From: an uncultured Lewinella sp.
Lineage (GTDB): Bacteria > Bacteroidota > Bacteroidia > Chitinophagales > Saprospiraceae
Length of the DNA stretch: 48,324 nt
NCBI GenBank assembly: GCA_937949535.1
Contig: CALEDI010000122.1
Location: forward strand, 1-48,324
Direction: 5' to 3'
This document shows positions 41,180 through 48,324 of this stretch, one piece after another. The notes under the pieces were generated by a model. That model made no database searches and was not told the DNA's origin. It was given only the letters and a program-made list of their open reading frames with translations. Both the position numbers and the translations under genes were made by a program. Every line of letters begins with the position of its first letter. Position 1 is the first letter of the stretch.

Positions 41180-43735
41180 ATGCCAGATAAACAACGGATC
41201 ATCCCGGTCAATATTGAAGACCAGATGAAATCGGCCTACATTGATTATTCGATGTCGGTGATCGTAAGCCGGGCCTTGCCCGACGTGCGCGACGGCCTGA
41301 AACCCGTACACCGCCGCGTCCTTTTCGGTATGGAACAGCTCGGTTTGAGCTACCGCAACAGCCACAAAAAATCTGCCCGTATCGTTGGTGAGGTACTCGG
41401 TAAATACCACCCCCACGGCGATACTTCCGTCTACGACACGATGGTCCGGATGGCCCAAGACTGGAGCCTCCGCTACCCGCTCGTAGATGGGCAAGGAAAC
41501 TTCGGCTCCATGGACGGCGACTCCCCCGCCGCCATGCGCTACACCGAAGCCCGCATGCGCCGCATCTCCGAAAGCATCCTCGGAGACCTCGACAAAGACA
41601 CCGTAGACCACCAACTCAACTTCGACGATACGCTGAAGGAGCCCACGGTGCTCCCTACCAAAATTCCCAACCTACTCGTCAACGGCGCCTCCGGCATCGC
41701 GGTAGGTATGGCGACCAACATGATGCCCCACAACCTCAACGAAGTGGTAGACGGCATCATCGCTACGGTAGACAATCCGGAAATATCCATCGACGAACTC
41801 ATGGAGTTCGTCAAAGCCCCGGATTTCCCCACCGGCGGCATCATCTACGGCATCGAGGGCGTAAAGGAAGCCTTCCGTACCGGCCGTGGCCGCGTCGTTC
41901 TGCGCGCAAAAACCGAAATCGTCGTCGATTCCGATGACCGCGAAACCATCGTTATTTCCGAAATCCCGTACCAGGTCAATAAATCCGTTCTGGTACAGAA
42001 GATTGCCGAACTCGCCAACGAAGGCAAGGTAGAAGGTATTCGTAATGTTGCCGACCTCTCTGACCGCGACGGCCTCCGTATTGAAGTAGAAGTAAAGCGC
42101 GACTCGATGGCCTCCATCGTACTGAGCTACCTCTTCAAGTACACGCCCCTGCAAAGCAGCTACGGCGTCAACAACGTCTGCCTCGTAGGTGGCCGCCCGA
42201 TGACGCTGAACCTGAAAGACATGATCGAGGAATTCATCAAATTCCGCATCGAAGTCATTCAGCGCCGTACCCAGTTTGAACTCAACAAGGCACTTGCGCG
42301 TGCCCACATCCTGATTGGTTTGCTCATCGCGCTAGACTATCTGGACGAAGTGATCGCCCTGATCCGCGCCAGCGCCAACCCCGAAGAGGCCAAACAGGGC
42401 CTCATGCGAGGCGATTTCGTAGACGATAAAAAAGCCTTCTGGGCCAAGTTCGGCGAACTCGTAGAAGAAGTGCAAACCGGAGAATTTGTGGTAGAGGGAG
42501 ACAACGTCCTCTCCGAATGGCAAGCCAAGGCCATCTTGGATATGCGCCTCCAGAAACTGACCGGCCTAGAGATCGACAAGATCCGCGCCGAGTACGCCGA
42601 GATCAAAGGCATCATTGACGACTTCAAAGACATCCTCGCCAGCGAGAGCCGCCAGTTTGCCATCGTGAAAGACGAACTCGCCGAAGTGAAAACACGCTTC
42701 GGAGACGAACGCCGCTCCGAGATCAGCTTCGACACCTCCGAAATCACGATCACCGACATGATCCCCGACGAAGACGTAGTCGTGACGATCTCCAAACTCG
42801 GTTACATCAAGCGTACGCCCGTTGCAGAGTACCGCTCCCAGACCAGGGGCGGCCGAGGTAGCCGGGGCTCCAAGACCCGTGAGAAGGATTTTCTCGAACA
42901 CATGTTCATTGCCAGCAACCACAACTACCTCATGCTCTTCACCGAGCAAGGCCGTTGTTTCTGGTTGCGCATCTACGAAATTCCGGAAGCAGGCAAACAA
43001 TCTGCTGGCCGCGTCATCCAGAACATTCTCGCGATGCCGAAGGACGACAACGTGAAGGCGTATATCAGTGTAGCAGACCTCACGGACGAGGAGTTCCTCA
43101 ACTCCCACTCCGTCATCTTCGCTACCAAGCGCGGACAGGTGAAGAAAACCAGCCTAGAGCAATACAGCCGCCCACGAACCAACGGCATCAACGCCATCAC
43201 GATCAACGACGGCGACCAACTGCTAGAAGTGAAGCTAACCAACGGCAGCAGTGCCGTTTTCTTGGCAACCAAGAAAGGCCAAGCCATTCATTTCGAGGAA
43301 GCGAAGGTGCGCAATATGGGCCGTAACGCGGCCGGTGTGCGCGGCATTTCCCTCGACGGCGAAGACGACGAAGTCGTTGGCATGGTTACGCTCGATCATG
43401 AGTTGGACGCAGACAAAACCATCCTTGTGGTCAGCTCTCAAGGCATGGGCAAGCGTACAGACTGGAAGGAATACCGCGTCACGAACCGTGGTGGTAAAGG
43501 CGTAAAAACCATGAACATCACCGATAAAACCGGCGAACTGGTCACGATCAAAGCCGTAACGGAAGACAATGACCTGATGATCACGAACCGTTCCGGCATC
43601 CTGATCCGGACGAAGATGACCGACCTCCGCGTGATGGGCCGCTCTACCCAGGGCGTGAAGCTCATCCGCCTTGAAAAGGGGGATTCTATTGCTGATGTGG
43701 CCGTTGTGCCGGCGGGCGAGGATGAGGAGGAATAA
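41180..43735 (+). CDS. gyrA: DNA gyrase subunit A
   Basis: The DNA-cutting subunit of gyrase, which introduces negative supercoils. The 851-residue protein has the full order: N-terminal breakage-reunion domain with the catalytic Tyr121 in [10 protein letters not shown] and the quinolone-region motif [12 protein letters not shown]; a coiled-coil tower; and the C-terminal beta-pinwheel. The GyrA box is present as QTRGGRG, which supports gyrase over topoisomerase IV. The C-terminus is acidic (EDEEE). Length is typical. No gyrB lies in the window. Upstream are the inverted repeat pair and the tRNA-like fragment, which may affect its expression. Confidence 0.97.
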   Translation: MPDKQRIIPVNIEDQMKSAYIDYSMSVIVSRALPDVRDGLKPVHRRVLFGMEQLGLSYRNSHKKSARIVGEVLGKYHPHGDTSVYDTMVRMAQDWSLRYPLVDGQGNFGSMDGDSPAAMRYTEARMRRISESILGDLDKDTVDHQLNFDDTLKEPTVLPTKIPNLLVNGASGIAVGMATNMMPHNLNEVVDGIIATVDNPEISIDELMEFVKAPDFPTGGIIYGIEGVKEAFRTGRGRVVLRAKTEIVVDSDDRETIVISEIPYQVNKSVLVQKIAELANEGKVEGIRNVADLSDRDGLRIEVEVKRDSMASIVLSYLFKYTPLQSSYGVNNVCLVGGRPMTLNLKDMIEEFIKFRIEVIQRRTQFELNKALARAHILIGLLIALDYLDEVIALIRASANPEEAKQGLMRGDFVDDKKAFWAKFGELVEEVQTGEFVVEGDNVLSEWQAKAILDMRLQKLTGLEIDKIRAEYAEIKGIIDDFKDILASESRQFAIVKDELAEVKTRFGDERRSEISFDTSEITITDMIPDEDVVVTISKLGYIKRTPVAEYRSQTRGGRGSRGSKTREKDFLEHMFIASNHNYLMLFTEQGRCFWLRIYEIPEAGKQSAGRVIQNILAMPKDDNVKAYISVADLTDEEFLNSHSVIFATKRGQVKKTSLEQYSRPRTNGINAITINDGDQLLEVKLTNGSSAVFLATKKGQAIHFEEAKVRNMGRNAAGVRGISLDGEDDEVVGMVTLDHELDADKTILVVSSQGMGKRTDWKEYRVTNRGGKGVKTMNITDKTGELVTIKAVTEDNDLMITNRSGILIRTKMTDLRVMGRSTQGVKLIRLEKGDSIADVAVVPAGEDEEE

Positions 43736-43787
43736 AGAAAACCTTTCGTTTTTAAGCTTCCGTTAACGACATTTGCGGCACCAGTTA

Positions 43788-43822
43788 ACGTTTTCATGTT
43801 ACCCTTAGCGGATGAAAAACGT
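43788..43822 (+). terminator. Weak hairpin after gyrA
   Basis: ACGTTTTCAT (43788-43797) pairs with ATGAAAAACGT (43812-43822) with one bulged base and a 14-nt loop. It is 52 bp after the gyrA stop and 45 bp before the next start. The stem is A/T-rich and no T-run follows, so it may be a weak terminator, an attenuator or neither. Confidence 0.25.
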
Positions 43823-43867
43823 CTACAGGGTGTATTATCAATTTAGAAAAACCAACAAACTACCACC

Positions 43868-45202
43868 ATGCGTAAATTATTTCTCAGCATGCTCGTTCTC
43901 CTTCTGTCCGTCACCACCGTGATGGCCCAAACCGGAGAAGAGGCACTCAAAAACGCCAAGAAGGCGTTCGATTCTTATTCCCTCAACCAAGACGCTACCA
44001 AGCTTACCGAAGCCGTTGACATGATCGGTAAGGTTATGGGCGACGCGGAGATGAAAAACAACTCTAAAGCACTCGTTGAAGCCGGAGGCATCTACGCTGC
44101 TGCTGCCAACACCTACGTTATCGCTCGCTCTACCGGCATCGGCGAAGCGACTTACCTAGTACCCAGCCCTGCTGTAAAAGCAGCCAAGGCTTACATGGCT
44201 GCCTTCACGAACGCAGACCCTAAAAAAGGCAAGAAGTTCCGCAAGGCTGCACTTAAAGGTATTCAGACACTACAAGGCAACCTGTCTAACGAAGGCATCT
44301 ACGCCATCCAAGACAAGAACTATAAAGAGTCCTTGATGGCTTTCCAGACCAGCATCATGGCCCACGAATTTCTGGGAGAAAACGGCGGCGAGTCTGTCGT
44401 AACCCCCGAAGCACTTATGGACGAGAAGTACTACGGTGGCCTTTCCGCTCTCCTACTCAACGACTTTGAAACGGCCGAGCCAATGTTCAACGACCTCTAC
44501 GCCGCTAAGTACGACGATGCCGCAGTTTACGACGGCCTCTACAAAATTTACGACGCTAAAGGCGAAAAAGAAAAAGCCTACGAAGTACTACAGGAAGGCC
44601 GTAAAGCATTCCCTGATGAGAACTCTTTGCTCTTCACCGAGATCAACTACTACCTCTCGGAGAACAAGCTCGACCAACTGACAGACAAGCTCAACGAAGC
44701 CATCGACAAAGAGCCTGAGAACATAAGTCTCTACGCAACGCTCGGTCAGGTATACGAAAAGCTCTACACCAGCAGCAACGAAGCAGGTGACGACGCAGCG
44801 GCCAAAGACTACTTCATGAAGGCCCAAGAGAAGTACGAACAAGGTCTCGAAAAAGACCCCAAGGCGGCCCGCCTAATCTACGCCCTCGGCGCAATGATTT
44901 ACAACCGTGGTGCGGCAATGTCTCAGCAGCTCGTTGAGCTAGACAGCGACTTCAGCAAAGAAGGCCAAAAAAAGTACGCCGCCCTGAAAGAGCAGGTAGA
45001 CGCCGAGTTCAGCAAGGCCCTACCCTACTTCCAGAAGGCTGAAATGTCTGACCCTAGCGACCTCAACACACTCATCGCCCTCAAGGAAATGTACGCGCGT
45101 AACAGCGAGTACGAAGTATCCGGTGAGTTCAAAGCTCGTATCGAGAAGATTCAGGCTGGCGAGAAGATTGAAAAGTCTTACTTCAAGGAGAAAGGCATGT
45201 AG
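43868..45202 (+). CDS. Periplasmic tetratricopeptide repeat protein
   Basis: A 444-residue exported protein (signal peptide ending at VMAQ). It is almost wholly helical with several TPR units: EEALKNAKKAFDSYSLNQD near the N-terminus, AVYDGLYKIYDAKGEKEKAYEVLQEG in the middle, and SLYATLGQVYEKLY and AARLIYALGAMIYNRGAAM toward the C-terminus. TPR stacks bind proteins, so a scaffold role in the envelope is likely; the partner is unknown. It follows gyrA by 132 bp and ends in a very strong bidirectional terminator. Confidence 0.85.
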   Translation: MRKLFLSMLVLLLSVTTVMAQTGEEALKNAKKAFDSYSLNQDATKLTEAVDMIGKVMGDAEMKNNSKALVEAGGIYAAAANTYVIARSTGIGEATYLVPSPAVKAAKAYMAAFTNADPKKGKKFRKAALKGIQTLQGNLSNEGIYAIQDKNYKESLMAFQTSIMAHEFLGENGGESVVTPEALMDEKYYGGLSALLLNDFETAEPMFNDLYAAKYDDAAVYDGLYKIYDAKGEKEKAYEVLQEGRKAFPDENSLLFTEINYYLSENKLDQLTDKLNEAIDKEPENISLYATLGQVYEKLYTSSNEAGDDAAAKDYFMKAQEKYEQGLEKDPKAARLIYALGAMIYNRGAAMSQQLVELDSDFSKEGQKKYAALKEQVDAEFSKALPYFQKAEMSDPSDLNTLIALKEMYARNSEYEVSGEFKARIEKIQAGEKIEKSYFKEKGM

Positions 45203-45208
45203 GCATCT

Positions 45209-45287
45209 GCCCGTATTCTTGTCAGAAAGAAAAATGGCCTGTTCGCTTTGCGAACAGGCCATTTTTCTTTCTGACAAGAATACGGGC
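45209..45287. terminator. Perfect 38-bp hairpin, bidirectional terminator
   Basis: 45209-45246 pairs perfectly with 45250-45287 around a TTT loop (arm ends GGCCTGTTCGC; includes an AAAAATGG/CCATTTTT block). It starts 6 bp after the TPR gene's stop and ends 12 bp before the minus-strand glycosyltransferase stop. The internal A and T tracts supply the U-run for either strand. Confidence 0.85.
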
Positions 45288-45299
45288 AATCAGACACAA

Positions 45300-46919
45300 T
45301 TAGGAAGTGGTCCTGTCTTCCTTCGGAGGGGCGATCCGTCGGAATACCCGCACATCGCCCAGGAAGGTTTCGTAGTAGCCAAATAAGTGGTGGTAAAGTA
45401 ACCGCTCGGGGAATACGTCCCAAGTCTTGAACTCCTTAACCAGTACGACCCCTTTGTGGGTTCCGAGGTGCATAGCTTGGAAGTCTTCGCATTGGGCCGA
45501 GGGGCCACCGTGGTACGTTCCGCCGTTGCACAGCGGCAAGCCAAAGGGCGTAGTCATGCTCTTCAGGTAACGGCGGTAATGCGCTTCGCTGTGGACGAAG
45601 TACTCCCAGTCGGCCTTCATGTAGTACTTCCAGTTGCGCATCCCTTCAATGTTGACGTAGCCCGAGATGGCTACTTTCGTGGGTTTGGGCAGGTAAACAT
45701 TTGCCCAGTCGCGCATCGCTATTCGGGTATCAAACCAGTGATGGCTTTGGCCAACAACGCCAAGCCCCAACGACCAAACCACCACCAGCATACTCACCCA
45801 CGGCTTCGCCCGAAGCCGCTGGAGCGCATAAGCTGCCAACAATGCAACCCCCGGCATGAATATGTTTACCCGCCGAATGAAGGTAGTGTCCATATACCAA
45901 CGCAAAACAAACTCGGTAAACAGAAAAGCCATCCCGTAGCCTAAGGCCAACGACTTAAAAGCAAACAACCGCCCCGAACGCCAGCGGCCAACAACGAGTT
46001 TCACCGTAGCCCAAGCTGCCAGCGCGAAAGCCGGAAGGCCAATTCCCGCAAGTACGCCCATTGGGTAGGTCACTAGGTTGTCCCGAAAGTGGTCCTCGGT
46101 ATAGATCACATCTTTATTAGCCTTACGCAATTTCCTGAAAGAGTATTCGATTTCTTCCCAGCTCCAACCGTAAGTGAGCAGCAAAAAGAAGCCCGCCAAA
46201 CCGGTAAGCGCTAACGGGATTACCCACCAGTTGAGCCCGGGTAAAGGCTCCGTACCAGACCGCCCCCGGATTCGCCACCAGACCAGTAAAATAAGCAGTA
46301 GTCCGCCCCATACTGTGGGGAATACATCGAACTTAAACGCGGCCGCTCCGGCCGCGCCAAGCGCAAGAAAACCCAGCCCCCAAGCCGACCAACCGCGCGT
46401 TAGCTTCACGCCCCCCAGCAACGCCAAATAGGAAAACATGACGTAGCCCGATGAGGGAAGCATATAGTGGCTATAGGTTGCATTGACGTCGCAGGCCGCC
46501 ATCAGGAGGGCAGCAGTACCAGCAGCCGGAGGGCTCAAACCGCCCGCCCGCCCCAAGAAAAAGACAATCAAAACCAAGCAAAGCGCAAAAAGCGTAGACA
46601 GTTGCCTGCCCAACAGCAATACCTCCCCAAAAATCGGCTTGTCTCCGCTGAAAAAATACTTCGTACGCGCCACCGCAGCAGCCACGTAACCGTACCCGCG
46701 CACGTTGTAGGAAACATCTCTAAACTTATGCGTGATCGTGTCTACCCCCCCACTCAACTCATTGTACCGGTGCATCACAATCGCGATGTGCTGTTCCTCA
46801 TCCACCTCAAAAAGCCGCCAACGGGCCTTTTCCTCTGCTGTAAACCAGCCCGGCACGCGCAGGGCGGCCCCAAGCAACAGAGCAGCAAAAAGTAGCCAGT
46901 AGCCAGTTTTAAGATTCAT
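45300..46919 (-). CDS. GT-C fold membrane glycosyltransferase (GT39/ArnT-like)
   Basis: A 539-residue inner-membrane protein with about ten predicted helices in the first 390 residues and a soluble C-terminal part of about 150 residues. The first extracytoplasmic loop carries the acidic pair typical of the GT-C fold (FEVDEEQHIAIVMHRYN), which coordinates the metal or the lipid-phosphate sugar donor. Such enzymes move sugars from polyprenyl-phosphate donors to proteins, lipids or glycans in the periplasm. Acceptor and donor are not evident, and no other glycan genes lie nearby. The caspase-like gene lies 93 bp upstream on the same strand, with a hairpin between them, so they are probably separate units. 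Confidence 0.78.
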   Translation of the reverse strand: MNLKTGYWLLFAALLLGAALRVPGWFTAEEKARWRLFEVDEEQHIAIVMHRYNELSGGVDTITHKFRDVSYNVRGYGYVAAAVARTKYFFSGDKPIFGEVLLLGRQLSTLFALCLVLIVFFLGRAGGLSPPAAGTAALLMAACDVNATYSHYMLPSSGYVMFSYLALLGGVKLTRGWSAWGLGFLALGAAGAAAFKFDVFPTVWGGLLLILLVWWRIRGRSGTEPLPGLNWWVIPLALTGLAGFFLLLTYGWSWEEIEYSFRKLRKANKDVIYTEDHFRDNLVTYPMGVLAGIGLPAFALAAWATVKLVVGRWRSGRLFAFKSLALGYGMAFLFTEFVLRWYMDTTFIRRVNIFMPGVALLAAYALQRLRAKPWVSMLVVVWSLGLGVVGQSHHWFDTRIAMRDWANVYLPKPTKVAISGYVNIEGMRNWKYYMKADWEYFVHSEAHYRRYLKSMTTPFGLPLCNGGTYHGGPSAQCEDFQAMHLGTHKGVVLVKEFKTWDVFPERLLYHHLFGYYETFLGDVRVFRRIAPPKEDRTTS

Positions 46920-46950
46920 GGGGCTAAGGTACAGGAATCAGGGTTCAGGT

Positions 46951-46998
46951 TTCAGCGTTCGGGCGACCACTGTTACATTCGGTCGCCTGAACGCTGAA
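46951..46998 (-). terminator. Terminator of the caspase-like gene
   Basis: TTCAGCGTTCGGGCGACC (46951-46968) pairs with 46981-46998 at 17 of 18 positions around a 12-nt loop. It lies 15 bp after the minus-strand stop at 47013, between that gene and the glycosyltransferase start. Confidence 0.6.
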
Positions 46999-47012
46999 TT
47001 CCCCCTCCCTTT

Positions 47013-48089
47013 TTACTTACAAGCCGTCGCTTTGCGCTGGTAGGCCTGCAGGTGTACATATTTCATCTTGCTCACCTCCTGCCGTTGGCGCATGGTTACT
47101 AGCCGGCGAGCATCGCGGCTGCGCGTTGAGCGGGCTTCGCGGCGGTGGCGTTTGCGCAGGGCTTTGAGTTCTATGCGTTGGTCTCGGCGGAGTTGTTTGC
47201 GGGCTACTTGGCAGGAGACCGCATCGCCGCCGCCAGCAACAACCACGGTAGGTATGTTGCCGTCCATTGCCTTAAAAACATTGTAGGTGCAGTAGGGTTT
47301 CTGGCGCAGGCCGCGCTCACGGGTTCGCAACAAGGTTTGCTCTTGGATGTAGCTACAAATCCCTGGCCATGACGTGAGCCGCTGGTCGGCAAAGACTTCT
47401 TGTAGGGCGTAGAGTACTTCGCTGAAAAATATCCCGCCATCTCGGCTCAGGAAGGTCTCGTACTCACGGTCCGAACTTACCAGATCGATCACCTTGGTGT
47501 ACCCTGGTTGGTCGCTGAACAGTACGTGGTAGGGGCGGTCTCCGGTAGGGACCGATGCTAGCCGCCCGCTTGATGGCGCAGTGTCTTGTGGCCGCCCCGG
47601 CGCAACCTGCTGGTCTTCTTGGGTAGAGTTGCAGGCGATGATCAAGTTGATGAGCAGGCTAGGGTTTTTCTCCAGCAAACGGAAGCGCAGTTCATCGCCC
47701 TCCATCGCCTTATCATAGCCTTTGAAGTACAGTTTGGGCAACTGTGCAGTACTGCCTTTTTCCCGGTATCCATGCCCGGTGTACACGAAAACGATGATGT
47801 CTCGCTCTTGGTAAGCAAGTTGGTAGTCTACTACGAAATCAAGCGCTTCGCGGTTGAAGTTGTGGCCGTTGAGCCGGTAGTAATGAACGTCGGAAATACC
47901 AAGCGCTTTCTGCATTCGGTCTACCTCCCGTTGTACGCCGTAGTCAATGCTTCGCGAGCCCTCCCGGATCAGGTAAGTCGGGCTGTTGTCGTCTAGCATC
48001 TGGATGACGTGAATGTGGCGGGTTTCGGCGTTCAAGTTCGTAAAAAACAAGGTACACAGGCATAAGAATAACAATCTCCGCGTTTGCAT
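47013..48089 (-). CDS. Secreted caspase-like cysteine protease (peptidase C14 type)
   Basis: A 358-residue exported protein (signal peptide ending near TNLNAE) with a caspase p20-like fold at residues about 24-230. The catalytic dyad is visible: His106 in IIVFVYTGHGYRE and Cys153 in LINLIIACNSTQED, each following a hydrophobic strand as in metacaspases and C14 peptidases. The region between holds EGDELRFRLLEKNPSLL. After about residue 290 the chain is strongly basic and helical (Arg/Lys-rich), which may bind an acidic surface or nucleic acid. Metacaspase-like enzymes usually cut after Arg or Lys; this is inferred. No adjacent toxin, effector or gasdermin-like gene is seen, so it is probably not part of a defence cassette. 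Confidence 0.85.
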   Translation of the reverse strand: MQTRRLLFLCLCTLFFTNLNAETRHIHVIQMLDDNSPTYLIREGSRSIDYGVQREVDRMQKALGISDVHYYRLNGHNFNREALDFVVDYQLAYQERDIIVFVYTGHGYREKGSTAQLPKLYFKGYDKAMEGDELRFRLLEKNPSLLINLIIACNSTQEDQQVAPGRPQDTAPSSGRLASVPTGDRPYHVLFSDQPGYTKVIDLVSSDREYETFLSRDGGIFFSEVLYALQEVFADQRLTSWPGICSYIQEQTLLRTRERGLRQKPYCTYNVFKAMDGNIPTVVVAGGGDAVSCQVARKQLRRDQRIELKALRKRHRREARSTRSRDARRLVTMRQRQEVSKMKYVHLQAYQRKATACK

Positions 48090-48185
48090 GAGTTCGGTTT
48101 AAACAGGTTTTCGGAAAGGAAGTATTGAAAAGACAGGTTCTAAACGGAAGCTGCGTTTGCCGTAGTATGTAGCCTATGTGTTAAG

Positions 48186-48205
48186 GGGCGCGGCCGCAGG
48201 TGCAA
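48186..48205 (-). repeat. Exact 20-bp repeat upstream of the caspase-like gene
   Basis: Exact element in minus orientation, 96 bp upstream of the ATG at 48089 and pointing toward it. Confidence 0.8.
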
Positions 48206-48236
48206 TGTAGGTTAATAGGTATCGGATTGGGCGACT

Positions 48237-48324
48237 AAGGGTAGGGTGTGTAATCTGCCTATAAACTAGTCCGCCGACTACCATCAAAACGCGCAGCGTT
48301 TTTATAAGCCCCTCCCCCGTGGGG
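48237..48324. repeat. Interspersed repeat with terminator-like hairpins (copy 2, cut by window end)
   Basis: Matches 36905-36993 closely, in the same orientation, and is cut at the window edge inside the CCCCTCCCC hairpin. Unlike copy 1, it lies upstream of a gene rather than between convergent genes, so it is more likely a mobile or dispersed repeat than a dedicated terminator. Confidence 0.65.

Noticed and set aside
41672-42307. 211-codon frame on the minus strand
   Set aside because: Antisense shadow of gyrA.
45123-45386. 87-codon plus-strand frame across the end of the TPR gene
   Set aside because: It reads both arms of the 38-bp hairpin, producing mirrored peptide segments; the TPR frame is the real one.
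47013-48089. Caspase-based anti-phage defence cassette
   Set aside because: The protein has a signal peptide and no adjacent sensor, CBASS, gasdermin or CRISPR-type gene.

Overview
The window looks like chromosomal DNA of a Bacteroidota bacterium, most likely of the Saprospiria/Lewinella type. What is seen: moderately high GC, -7 promoter boxes of the Bacteroidota form (TAnnTTTG), almost no Shine-Dalgarno sequences, secreted proteins with type IX secretion (T9SS) sorting domains of type A (a GH16 glucanase, a CotH/lamin-tail protein) and type B (a 2335-residue repeat protein), and a PorT-like T9SS barrel encoded next to ubiE. The taxonomic placement is inference. Most genes are housekeeping or envelope functions. 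There is no prophage, CRISPR array, complete transposon, intact tRNA or rRNA.

Layout. 1-4.9 kb (minus strand): partial metallo-beta-lactamase-fold hydrolase, small membrane protein, vanadium haloperoxidase-like lipoprotein, REP-like hairpin cluster, TPR-like lipoprotein, and an AT-richer ORFan. 5-12.5 kb (plus): S41 C-terminal processing protease, large DUF3686-type ATPase, gamma-glutamyltransferase. 12.6-20.9 kb (minus): class I aminotransferase and the giant T9SS type-B protein. 21-25.7 kb: prfA, an ankyrin protein, and a 933-residue coiled-coil secreted protein with an OmpA-like tail. 25.7-29.6 kb: GH16 glucanase and Sua5 on either side of a palindromic element, then a lipocalin-like lipoprotein. 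29.6-36.9 kb: an acyl-carrier-like protein without the carrier serine, a GreA/B-like protein, the CotH protein, a CYTH enzyme, a hypothetical gene, bioB and tpiA. 37-40.9 kb (minus): porT and ubiE (overlapping), DUF2141, DUF2306, a membrane LytTR regulator, and a broken lipoprotein stub. 41-48.3 kb: gyrA, a periplasmic TPR protein, a GT-C glycosyltransferase and a secreted caspase-like protein.

The most unusual content is non-coding. (1) A 20-bp element, TTGCACCTGCGGCCGCGCCC, recurs eight times exactly or with one change, plus diverged copies. All but one of the intergenic copies point toward the gene that follows. Two further copies lie inside reading frames. (2) An inverted pair of this element upstream of gyrA encloses a T-arm plus 3' acceptor strand resembling the end of an alanine-type tRNA or tmRNA. 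(3) Tandem 8-bp repeats (unit GACTATCT) run directly into the -7 promoter box of bioB (8 units) and of the S41 protease (4 units). (4) Four direct repeats about 21 bp apart lie between the LytTR gene and its DUF2306 neighbour and look like an operator. (5) A compound palindrome sits in the divergent GH16/sua5 region, where no terminator is expected. These are sequence observations; their functions are not established here.
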